From NCBI GenBank assembly GCA_016193165.1, contig JACPST010000137.1:1-5181 (forward strand): DNA of 5,181 nt, in the 5' to 3' direction. Origin of the DNA: Deltaproteobacteria bacterium. GTDB taxonomy: Bacteria > Bdellovibrionota > JACOXK01 > 2-02-FULL-40-11. Positions 1 to 5,181 of this stretch are shown piece after piece (the stretch's first letter is position 1; each line of letters begins with the position of its first letter). Both the position numbers and the translations under genes were made by a program. Below the pieces are notes generated by a model. That model saw only the letters and a program-made list of their open reading frames with translations. It searched no databases and had not been told where the DNA came from.

Positions 1-717
1 GTTCGCTCCTATGGAAATCGTTATTATCGAAAGCCTGTGATTACAGGAAAAGTGGTGTGGGAAAAACCCATTACTGTGGAGTGGTGGAAGAAAGCTCAGG
101 CTATGACAAAAAAGCCTGTGAAGGGCATGCTCACAGGCCCCTATACCATTATGGATTGGTGTTTTAATGAGTATTATAAGGATCGAGAAGCAACCTGCAT
201 GGCCCTCGCCCAAGTTGTTCGAAAAGAAGTAGAGGCTTTGATTGATGCGGGAGCTAAAATTATTCAAGTGGATGAGCCTGCATGTTCGGTGCGGCCCAGG
301 GAACTTCCTCTCGTGATCCAATCCATGAATGTGGTGACGCAAGGACTCCCAGCTTATTTTGTGACCCACATTTGCTATGGGGATTTTGAAAAAATTTATC
401 CAGAAATGACAGAAATTCCTGTAGAAAACTTTGATCTTGAGATGTCGAACAGCGAAAACAATCTTTTGACTTGCTTTAGGAAGAGAAGTTTTCCAAAAGA
501 TCTTACCGCGGGGATTGTGGATGTCCATACTCATGAGTTAGAATCTCAAGAAGTTTTGGGAACTCGCCTTCGTCAAATTTTGGAAGTTGTTCCCGCGGAG
601 CAACTTTGGATTGATCCAGATTGTGGGCTAAAGACCAGAACCGTGGAAGAGGCCAAACAAAAGCTCGAAGCCACGGTTCGCGCGGCTCAAGCGCTTCGAA
701 AATCATATTCGAATTGA
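1..717 (+). CDS. metE: Cobalamin-independent methionine synthase, MetE C-terminal catalytic domain (5' end outside window)
   Basis: The frame is open from the first base, so the true start lies upstream; a GTG at 37 is internal to the domain. The 238 visible residues match the C-terminal (beta/alpha)8 domain of MetE, which transfers a methyl group to homocysteine to make methionine in the cytoplasm. Seen in order: KGMLTGPYTI (41-50) with a following Trp53, IIQVDEPA (87-94), THICYGDF (122-129), LEMSNSE (146-152), GIVDVHTHELES (171-182) and LWIDPDCGLKTR (202-213). By comparison with E. coli MetE (zinc ligands His641, Cys643, Glu665, Cys726), His123, Cys125, Glu147 and Cys208 are the expected zinc site, all present. 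The stretch between DEPA and THICY is about ten residues shorter than in E. coli MetE, which leaves open a short 'core' MetE-like enzyme with a different methyl donor. Full length cannot be judged here. No terminator is visible after the stop. Confidence 0.9.
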   Translation, partial: VRSYGNRYYRKPVITGKVVWEKPITVEWWKKAQAMTKKPVKGMLTGPYTIMDWCFNEYYKDREATCMALAQVVRKEVEALIDAGAKIIQVDEPACSVRPRELPLVIQSMNVVTQGLPAYFVTHICYGDFEKIYPEMTEIPVENFDLEMSNSENNLLTCFRKRSFPKDLTAGIVDVHTHELESQEVLGTRLRQILEVVPAEQLWIDPDCGLKTRTVEEAKQKLEATVRAAQALRKSYSN

Positions 718-742
718 CTTTTAGAGCTGTTTTCCCTACCAT
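714..742 (+). promoter_or_regulatory. Possible sigma70-type promoter for the S41 gene
   Basis: TTGACT at 714-719 (5 of 6 to the -35 consensus) and TACCAT at 737-742 (4 of 6 to the -10 consensus) are spaced by exactly 17 bases. The -35 box overlaps the stop codon of the methionine synthase gene. Transcription would begin around 749-751, right at the ATG at 752, giving a leaderless or near-leaderless mRNA. This agrees with the absence of any Shine-Dalgarno sequence before that ATG. Such matches can occur by chance; no experimental support. Confidence 0.35.
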
Positions 743-751
743 TTAAAAAAC

Positions 752-2056
752 ATGGTTAGATCTAAAAAGATCCTTCTCATTCTTGTTGCCTTTACCAGTC
801 TTGGGCTAGGTATTTTCTTAGGAAATTTTTGGCAACCCAAGGTAACCTCTGCGCCCAAGCCTACCAGCCAGTATGAAAAAATAGGGGTTTTGCTTAAAGT
901 CCTAAACTATGTGGAAAATAATTATGTCGATGAAGTCAAAATCCAGGATCTGATCTATGGGGCCATCAATGGCATGCTGGCCACCCTTGATCCACATACG
1001 AACTTTTTAACTCCAGAACTTTTTAAGGAAATGAAGGTAGATACCTCGGGCCAATTTGGAGGATTGGGAATTGAAATTACGATTAAAGATGGGGTGCTGA
1101 CGATTATTTCTCCTATGGAAGGAACCCCCGCCTACAAAGCTGGACTTCAGCCCAATGATAAGATTGTGAAAATCGAAGAAGAATATACGGACAAAATGAA
1201 TTTGATCGAAGCGGTCAGTAAAATGCGGGGAAAAAAGGGGACACCTGTGACGATTTACATTATGCGAGAAGGCCTCAAAGAACCCAAAAAATATACAATC
1301 GTTCGAGCTATTATTAAAGTTCAGTCTGTAAAATCGTCTCTTTTAGACAAAGAATATGCGTATATCCGGCTTGTGAACTTTCAAGAACGTACGACAGAGG
1401 ATTTGAAAAAAGCAATTGAAAACCTCACAGAAGAAGCCCAAAAAGATCAAAAGAAAAATCAAAAAACAACAGGTCTCCGAGGGATTGTTTTGGATTTGCG
1501 CAATAACCCAGGGGGGCTTTTAGATCAAGCTGTAGGAGTTTCAGATCTTTTCTTGGAAAAAGGGGCGATTGTGTCAACCCTTGGACGTCATAAAGAAAAT
1601 AAAGATATTGAAATTGTGGTTGGAACCAAGACCTTTGGCAAGGGGTCTGTGCAGCAGGTGATTGAGCTGGATGATAAGTCTGGGCTCAAGCTGACCGTTG
1701 CCAAATACTATACGCCCAATGGCCGAAGCATTCAGGAAAAAGGATTAGAGCCCGATATTGTGGTTGAACAGATTGATCCCAAAGTTTTAAAAGAAGAAGA
1801 ATTGAAACGAAAAGGAGCCAGGCCTTCTTGGAGAGAAGCAGATTTGCCTAAGCATTTTAAGGGTGAGCAAAAAGAAGAAGAGAAAGGAGAGAAAGAAAAA
1901 GAGGGAGAATCTCCAGAGCCTAAAAAAGAACCCTTGAGCCAAGAAGAGCAAATTAAGTTTGATTATCAGCTTCAACAGGCGTTGGGATATTTAAAATCCT
2001 ATATGATCTTCCACCAAGCCTACGTTCCTTCATCTCAGAAATCCGCGTCTCAGTAA
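752..2056 (+). CDS. S41-family C-terminal processing peptidase (CtpA-like), catalytic-serine segment missing
   Basis: The 434-residue product begins with a basic N-terminus and a hydrophobic segment (about residues 7-26), a signal or membrane anchor that would place the enzyme in the periplasm. There follow the N-terminal helical region (to about 95), a PDZ domain (about 98-180, with GGLGIEI at 103-109 and PAYKAGLQPNDKI at 126-138) and the S41 core (GIVLDLRNNPGGLLDQA at 244-260; TKTFGKGSVQQVIEL at 292-306; YYTPNGRSIQEKGLEPDI at 319-336). CtpA-type enzymes cut substrates near their C-termini with a Ser-Lys-Gln triad (Ser309, Lys334, Gln338 in B. subtilis CtpB). Lys297 and Gln301 here fit the Lys and Gln with the right spacing of four. 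The serine should lie 25 residues before the Lys in a GSASASE-type motif, but GRHKENKDIE (278-287) joins directly to IVVGTKTFGKG, so about 35-40 residues are lost. The frame is unbroken. As written the product should be proteolytically dead. Start: ATG at 752 suits the anchor; no Shine-Dalgarno is seen. Confidence 0.92.
   Translation: MVRSKKILLILVAFTSLGLGIFLGNFWQPKVTSAPKPTSQYEKIGVLLKVLNYVENNYVDEVKIQDLIYGAINGMLATLDPHTNFLTPELFKEMKVDTSGQFGGLGIEITIKDGVLTIISPMEGTPAYKAGLQPNDKIVKIEEEYTDKMNLIEAVSKMRGKKGTPVTIYIMREGLKEPKKYTIVRAIIKVQSVKSSLLDKEYAYIRLVNFQERTTEDLKKAIENLTEEAQKDQKKNQKTTGLRGIVLDLRNNPGGLLDQAVGVSDLFLEKGAIVSTLGRHKENKDIEIVVGTKTFGKGSVQQVIELDDKSGLKLTVAKYYTPNGRSIQEKGLEPDIVVEQIDPKVLKEEELKRKGARPSWREADLPKHFKGEQKEEEKGEKEKEGESPEPKKEPLSQEEQIKFDYQLQQALGYLKSYMIFHQAYVPSSQKSASQ
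1598..1618 (+). other. Apparent in-frame deletion junction in the S41 peptidase gene
   Basis: Residues before this point (LFLEKGAIVSTLGRHKENK) are the usual sequence that follows the NNPGG motif in CtpA-type peptidases. Residues after it (IVVGTKTFGKGSVQ) are the usual sequence that begins just after the catalytic-serine helix. The block that normally lies between, a hydrophobic strand of the PLVVLVN kind followed by GSASASEIVAGALQD, is not found here or elsewhere in the window. The exact breakpoint is uncertain by a few codons because no intact copy is available for alignment. Confidence 0.8.
1859..1945 (+). other. Low-complexity Glu/Lys-rich linker in the S41 peptidase
   Basis: Residues about 370-398 of the S41 product are almost only Glu, Lys, Gly, Ser, Pro and Gln, encoded by a nearly pure purine tract. 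It separates the protease core from a short C-terminal helical piece (about 400-420). Charged, probably disordered linkers near the C-terminus occur in many CtpA-like proteins; no specific function can be assigned. The purine bias also explains a Phe-rich spurious reading frame on the opposite strand. Confidence 0.6.
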
Positions 2057-2066
2057 GAAATCAAAA

Positions 2067-2789
2067 TTAGGTTAAATGTTGATAATAGAGAAGAGAAGCG
2101 CCGATGACACCTGAAGGTAAGACGGCGATATTGGCCAGAGGAATGGCAAGCATGAGGGAGAGGCCGCAGCCAAATCCCAGCCAGGCTAAAGGATGAGTAA
2201 GAAAATTTTTGAACTGAGATGAAAGAGCAAGACGGTCTGTTCCTAAAGGAAAATCTAAAAATTGAAAGGCCAGAAGAATCAGTGTCAATCCCCCGCTCAA
2301 AAATGCTCCAATTCCGGGAATAAGGACAAGCAGTAGAATAAAAATTTCTAAAACCAAAAGAAGCAAAAGTTTTTTGCATTGAATAGAAAGAATTCTTTTG
2401 GTTTCCTGCCACAAAGGTAAAGAAGAAGGAATGTTTTTTCCAACCAAAATTTCTTTTGTTTTTTCACACATCCATTCATGAAAAGGAGCCGCGATGATGT
2501 TTCCGATGAGGCAAAGGATAAAAGTTCCAATCACAAGAATAAGGAGCATGGCCAATAGGGCAACCACATAATATAAAATTAACCAATACCATTGCTCCGG
2601 CCGTGTGATGATAAGAGAGAGAAAATAACCAAACTTGGCGTAAAGAAGAGACCCCAATGCTATAAAAAGAAGAAGATTTAGAAGAAGAGGGATAAGAGCA
2701 AGCCGAAGAAGTGAAGCGTGTTGGAAAAGGAAGCGAATTCCTTGAAAAGGAGCCATAAACCCAAATCGAAAATCTTGAAAAAATTTCAT
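2067..2789 (-). CDS. EI24-domain (CysZ-like) integral inner-membrane protein
   Basis: The 240-residue protein is strongly hydrophobic with segments near residues 26-50, 67-98, 138-172 and 200-235. It has family landmarks of the EI24/CysZ group: the N-terminal FMAPFQGIRFLFQHASLLRL region leading into the first membrane segment, NIIAAPFHEWMCEK (97-110), FQFLDFPLG (175-183) and a C-terminal IPLANIAVLPSGVIGASLLYY (216-236). CysZ members carry sulfate for cysteine synthesis, but the EI24 family is broad and no sulfate-assimilation gene is nearby, so the substrate is unknown. The start ATG at 2789 overlaps the TGA of the upstream ATPase gene by 4 bases (ATGA) and has no good Shine-Dalgarno of its own, which suggests translational coupling. 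The gene ends 10 bases from the convergent S41 gene. Family call good, function open. Confidence 0.82.
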   Translation of the reverse strand: MKFFQDFRFGFMAPFQGIRFLFQHASLLRLALIPLLLNLLLFIALGSLLYAKFGYFLSLIITRPEQWYWLILYYVVALLAMLLILVIGTFILCLIGNIIAAPFHEWMCEKTKEILVGKNIPSSLPLWQETKRILSIQCKKLLLLLVLEIFILLLVLIPGIGAFLSGGLTLILLAFQFLDFPLGTDRLALSSQFKNFLTHPLAWLGFGCGLSLMLAIPLANIAVLPSGVIGASLLYYQHLT

Positions 2790-3853
2790 GGAAATAAATA
2801 TTGGTTAATTAATCTTAAGCCTTTTATATCATGGATATCGTCATCAAAAAAAGGAATTTCATAGAGGGGGAGCGTTTTTCCAATGACATTTTTAATTTTT
2901 TGAATTTGTTCTTTCTCTCGCTCTGCTAATTTTTGGTAAGCATGGAGAGCAGAAAAGAAAGGCAGCGGTGTTAAAATTTGTTTTTCTTGAGATGTCCAAG
3001 GCATCTCTGTCGTGACTCTGTTGACAAGGAGGCCGCCTAAAGAAACCCGAAGTTGAGACAATCTTTTGTGCAACTCAAGGGCTTGTTCAAAAACAGCTCT
3101 TTCAGGATTTGTGACCACGAGAAAGGTGGTTTGAGAGCTCTTAAGAATTTCTTGAGCCTTTAAGGTTCGTTCACGAAAGCCGCCATAGAGACTTTGAAGA
3201 TTAAGCAAAAATTCAGAAAGTTCATAGAGGACATGAAGTCCCGTGAGCATTTCAATCAATTTAAAAACCAGATGAGAGCCAGAGGTGAGCATTTTAAGAC
3301 TAAACGTCCCGGCCTTTAAATAAGGTTTTAAAAACCACTTTAAAATATTTTCATCTAGAAAATGAGCTAGGCGATCTGGAGCTTCTAGAAAATTTAAAGC
3401 ATGTTTTGCGGGAGGAGTATCGAGTACAATGGTGTCATACTTTTGTCCTTCGTTGAGTTCATAGAGTTTTTCTAATGCCATGTATTCTTGGGTGCCGGCC
3501 ATCATCGTCGAAAGAAATTGATAAATAGGGTTGGTTAATATTTTTTGAGCGACTTCTTTAGAGGGAGCATATTTTTGGATTAAAGCGTCAAAGGTTTCTT
3601 TGGTGTCTAACATCATGGCAGATAGTTTAATGTTTTTTTCTATGGAAACCTCTTTTGGAGTATGTGTGAAGCGATTGATTCCTAAAGTGGTGGCCAATCG
3701 TTTGGCAGGATCAATCGTAAGTACAATTGTTTTTTTACCCAGAAGAGCCGCTTGGACGGCAATGGCAGCGGCAGTCGTTGTTTTTCCAACGCCTCCACTA
3801 CCCATCACAATGATCATCTTTTTATTTTGGATGAGAGAATGGAGATGATTCAT
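2786..3853 (-). CDS. ArsA/Get3-like P-loop ATPase, second of a tandem pair
   Basis: A 355-residue soluble ATPase of the ArsA/Get3 (SIMIBI) class. Visible: P-loop MGSGGVGKTTT (17-27), switch I-like LTIDPAKRLATTLGI (45-59), switch II-like IVLDTPPAKHAL (142-153) and the nucleotide-contact region VVTNPE (246-251). Residues about 172-234 form a hydrophobic, helical insert comparable in place to the client-binding helical part of Get3-type proteins. The position normally held by the signature lysine of the deviant Walker A (KGGVGK) is Ser19. The protein contains no cysteine at all, so neither the As(III) site of ArsA nor the CXXC zinc site of Get3 can be present; arsenite pumping is not supported. 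The ATG at 3853 was chosen over a TTG at 3859 because it gives a 4-base ATGA overlap with the upstream gene's stop, the same arrangement as at its own 3' end with the EI24 gene. Related adjacent pairs occur in mycobacteria (Rv3679-Rv3680). Confidence 0.88.
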   Translation of the reverse strand: MNHLHSLIQNKKMIIVMGSGGVGKTTTAAAIAVQAALLGKKTIVLTIDPAKRLATTLGINRFTHTPKEVSIEKNIKLSAMMLDTKETFDALIQKYAPSKEVAQKILTNPIYQFLSTMMAGTQEYMALEKLYELNEGQKYDTIVLDTPPAKHALNFLEAPDRLAHFLDENILKWFLKPYLKAGTFSLKMLTSGSHLVFKLIEMLTGLHVLYELSEFLLNLQSLYGGFRERTLKAQEILKSSQTTFLVVTNPERAVFEQALELHKRLSQLRVSLGGLLVNRVTTEMPWTSQEKQILTPLPFFSALHAYQKLAEREKEQIQKIKNVIGKTLPLYEIPFFDDDIHDIKGLRLINQYLFP

Positions 3854-4431
3854 AGCCAACTTTCTGCCATGTTTTCCATGATTTTAAGATTTATCTCTTG
3901 GTCTAAAATCCATGGGATAGAAATCGTTTTTTGAGAGAGCCCTTTTTCTAAAATATTTTGATATGCAAACTGAATGGAGCTTCTTTTTTGATATTTAGAA
4001 AACGACGCTTCTACTTTTTCTTTCAAGGGTGGTTCCATGATGAATAAAGAAGTTTCTATGAGAGAGATTTGAAGAGGAAAAAGCATTTTGTTGAGAAAAA
4101 TTTTTCCTAGTGGGAGTTTTAATTTTTTAATTTCTGAATTTAGTTCTAGGGTTTCTTGAATAGGAAGCTCTTCAGGCAAACACACCAAATGAATCGCGGT
4201 TCGTTTGGGGTTGAGAAGCATCTCATAGAGTTCTTCAGAACGTTTGGCAATGGGGCCTACTTTGGTGATATCTAGAAAAACTTTAGGGGATTTAAAAAGA
4301 TAAAGACTATGGCCTGAAGCTGGGGTGTCTACAATAATCGTGTCCCATTTTTTTTGTTGGTCTAAATAAAAAATCTTTCCAATGACCGCGATTTCATCAA
4401 TTCCGGGCGCCGCGTCTAAAAAGAAATGCAT
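3850..4431 (-). CDS. C-terminal fragment of the split ArsA-like ATPase (switch II part)
   Basis: From the first in-frame ATG this is 193 residues, but family-like sequence extends upstream of it to about 4503, showing that the ATG is internal and not a real start. Seen are the FLDAAPGIDEIAVIGKIF stretch (4-21), switch II IIVDTPASGHSLYLF (32-46) and a nucleotide-contact region around VCLPEELPIQETLEL (83-97). Only one cysteine (Cys84) is present, and there is no long hydrophobic helical insert, unlike the downstream partner. Its TGA at 3852-3850 overlaps the ATG of that partner. Confidence 0.7.
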   Translation of the reverse strand: MHFFLDAAPGIDEIAVIGKIFYLDQQKKWDTIIVDTPASGHSLYLFKSPKVFLDITKVGPIAKRSEELYEMLLNPKRTAIHLVCLPEELPIQETLELNSEIKKLKLPLGKIFLNKMLFPLQISLIETSLFIMEPPLKEKVEASFSKYQKRSSIQFAYQNILEKGLSQKTISIPWILDQEINLKIMENMAESWL

Positions 4432-4480
4432 GGCTTTGTTTTCAAAAATGAGGTCATAAATTTTTGAAAACTTAACTTGT

Positions 4481-4759
4481 TTAACGATATATTCTCGAAG
4501 AGCCGTCCGTGCGAGGGGTGATCAGAATGCCATCTAGACCAGGAGCCAAAGAGCGAGGAGTGGTGTTTAGTGTTTGGTTAAAAAAAGAGGAAAGAGTTCC
4601 TTGGGGATCTAGTTCGACAAGCAATACTTTTTTTTTGTGTTTGACCGCTAGCAGAGACAAAAGGATAGCGAGGGTGCTCTTCCCAACACCTCCTTTTCCA
4701 GTGAAAAAGTGTAAACGCCTGTCGAATAAAAGTGAAATCTCTTTAAATTGCGAAGACAT
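4481..4759 (-). CDS. N-terminal fragment of the split ArsA-like ATPase (P-loop part)
   Basis: The 92-residue frame starts at an ATG with a good Shine-Dalgarno (AAGGA, 7 bases before it). It holds the complete deviant Walker A GKGGVGKST (21-29), with signature Lys22 and catalytic-loop Lys27, and the switch I-like VLLVELDPQGTLSSFF (45-60). Residues up to Thr84 match the family; the last eight (DGSSRIYR) are out-of-frame product of the duplication. Alone it lacks switch II and most of the fold and is unlikely to be functional. Confidence 0.75.
   Translation of the reverse strand: MSSQFKEISLLFDRRLHFFTGKGGVGKSTLAILLSLLAVKHKKKVLLVELDPQGTLSSFFNQTLNTTPRSLAPGLDGILITPRTDGSSRIYR
4503..4510 (-). repeat. 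Tandem tetranucleotide duplication (ACGG x2) at the frameshift
   Basis: The plus strand reads CCGTCCGT here, ACGGACGG on the coding strand of the ATPase gene. It lies exactly where the protein match jumps frame, and removal of one unit restores it. Two copies only, so it is a duplication more than a microsatellite. Confidence 0.85.
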
Positions 4760-4766
4760 TTTGTTA

Positions 4767-4771
4767 TCCTT
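4767..4771 (-). promoter_or_regulatory. Ribosome binding site of the first ArsA-like ATPase gene
   Basis: On the minus strand AAGGA is followed by seven bases (TAACAAA) and then the ATG at 4759. It is the clearest Shine-Dalgarno in the window and fixes that start. It lies within the 21-base gap shared with the divergent prs gene, immediately upstream of the prs ATG. Confidence 0.7.
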
Positions 4772-4780
4772 ATTACAACC

Positions 4781-5181
4781 ATGAAAGAGATTAAACTGAT
4801 TTCAGGGAGTAGTCATCCTTTTTTAGCTCAAGAAATTGCAAAACTTTTAAAAATTAAATTAACTCCCATTACTTTGACCAAATTTCCGAATGATAATCTT
4901 TTTTGTCGGATTGAAGAGTCCATTCGAAATGAAGATGTTTTTATTCTCCAAACTTCCGCATTTCCTGTGAATGATTCTTTGGTGGAGCTTCTTTTGATGA
5001 TTGATGCGGCCAAATATGCTTCGGCAGGAAGAATCACGGCTGTCCTTCCATATTATCCTTACGTACGAACAGATAAAAAAGATCAGCCCAGGGTTCCTGT
5101 GACCGCGCGTTTGGTGGCCGATATGCTTCAAACGGCTGGGGCGGAGCGAATTTTGACTATGGATCTTCACGCGCTCCAAAT
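4781..5181 (+). CDS. prs: Ribose-phosphate pyrophosphokinase (PRPP synthetase), N-terminal part, 3' end outside window
   Basis: The frame begins at ATG 4781 and stays open to the window end (133 complete codons plus two bases). Prs makes PRPP from ribose 5-phosphate and ATP in the cytoplasm, feeding purine, pyrimidine, histidine, tryptophan and NAD synthesis. Family landmarks: IKLISGSSHPFLAQEIA (4-20), IEESIRNEDVFILQTS (44-59), PVNDSLVELLLMIDAAKYA (62-80), PYYPYVRTDKKDQPRVPVTA (90-109) and ILTMDLHALQ (124-133). Arg96 and His130 fall at the same numbers as catalytic and ATP-contact residues of B. subtilis Prs. The ATP-contact FSDGE element (Phe35, Asp37, Glu39) is here FPNDN, with Asn at 37 and 39, and ARQDRK is VRTDKK; these mark a divergent Prs subgroup, not decay, as the rest is well kept. 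No Shine-Dalgarno precedes the ATG. About 180 residues, including the PRPP-binding loop, would lie beyond the edge. Confidence 0.93.
   Translation, partial: MKEIKLISGSSHPFLAQEIAKLLKIKLTPITLTKFPNDNLFCRIEESIRNEDVFILQTSAFPVNDSLVELLLMIDAAKYASAGRITAVLPYYPYVRTDKKDQPRVPVTARLVADMLQTAGAERILTMDLHALQ

Larger units (their letters stand above)
3850..4759 (-). pseudogene. ArsA/Get3-like P-loop ATPase, first of the tandem pair, split by a 4-base tandem duplication
   Basis: Two adjacent reading frames on the minus strand are the two parts of one ATPase. The N-terminal frame reads sensibly to LDGILITPRT, then gives a short foreign tail and stops at 4481. The continuing family-like sequence TALREYIVKQVKFSKIYDL lies in the next frame, upstream of that frame's first ATG. 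At the switch point the coding strand reads CGC ACGG ACGG CT; dropping one ACGG gives R-T-A-L-R-E-Y without a break. The repaired gene would be 906 bases, 301 residues plus stop, a normal size for the short partner of such pairs. As written, the product is truncated, and the downstream partner and EI24 genes, coupled by ATGA overlaps, could lose translation. Alternatives are a sequencing or assembly error, or a rare reversible tandem slip; no slippery heptamer for programmed frameshifting is seen. Confidence 0.85.

Noticed and set aside
1787..1975. Minus-strand frame rich in Phe and Leu, resembling a small membrane protein
   Set aside because: It is the mirror of the purine-rich Glu/Lys linker of the S41 gene; the Phe runs come from GAA/AAG-type codons read backwards, and there is no ribosome binding site.
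2057..2066. Bidirectional terminator between the convergent S41 and EI24 genes
   Set aside because: The gap is only 10 bases, and no hairpin with a T-run can be formed by it and the flanking gene ends.
3859..3859. TTG at 3859 as the start of the second ATPase
   Set aside because: The ATG two codons later gives the typical ATGA overlap with the upstream stop and matches the junction with the EI24 gene.
4481..4522. Programmed +1 ribosomal frameshift in the split ATPase
   Set aside because: There is no known shift-prone motif such as a slow codon before a stop; the four-base tandem duplication explains the shift fully and fits the family sequence better.
2786..4759. Arsenite resistance (arsA) locus
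   Set aside because: No arsB, arsR, arsC or arsD gene is present. The second ATPase has no cysteine and the first only one, so the metalloid site is missing.
4828..5179. Minus-strand frames opposite the prs gene
   Set aside because: They are shadows: the plus strand codes for an unmistakable PRPP synthetase over the whole stretch.

Overview
The window looks like ordinary bacterial chromosome, dense in genes and AT-leaning by eye (base composition not counted). No mobile element, tRNA, rRNA or CRISPR array was seen. The S41-type processing protease with an N-terminal membrane anchor, the EI24/CysZ-type inner-membrane protein, and the PYYPYVRTDKKDQPR-type PRPP synthetase would fit a Gram-negative lineage of the broad deltaproteobacterial/Bdellovibrionota kind or a candidate phylum. 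This placement is a weak inference; no marker gene fixes the taxonomy.

Layout. Plus strand: the 3' part of a MetE-type methionine synthase (1-717) is followed after 34 bases by an S41/CtpA-like protease gene (752-2056). This gene meets a minus-strand operon tail to tail, with only 10 bases between the stop codons. The minus-strand operon reads, in transcription order: an ArsA/Get3-like ATPase with a full deviant Walker A (4759-3850, broken by a frameshift), a second ArsA/Get3-like ATPase (3853-2786), and an EI24-domain membrane protein (2789-2067). Both internal junctions are 4-base ATGA overlaps. Divergently, only 21 bases away, the plus-strand gene for ribose-phosphate pyrophosphokinase (prs, 4781 to the window end) begins and runs off the edge.

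Two lesions stand out. (1) The S41 protease is intact on both sides of a clean in-frame gap: the segment that should carry the catalytic serine (the GSASASE-type motif, roughly 35-40 residues) is absent, while the catalytic Lys and Gln remain. (2) The first ArsA-like gene is split by a tandem duplication of four bases (ACGGACGG on the coding strand). Removing one copy restores a continuous 301-residue ATPase. Each may be real gene decay or an inactive variant, or an assembly error; reads over the two spots would decide.

How the genes may work together. The two ArsA-like ATPases plus the EI24 protein look like one translationally coupled module. Neither ATPase has the cysteine sites of arsenite pumps or the CXXC of eukaryotic Get3, one of the pair lacks the signature lysine, and that one carries a hydrophobic helical insert. 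A heterodimeric, Get3-like membrane-protein or lipid-related ATPase with a membrane partner is the most attractive hypothesis, but it is inference. MetE and Prs are housekeeping enzymes (methionine and PRPP synthesis) with no evident functional tie to the module.
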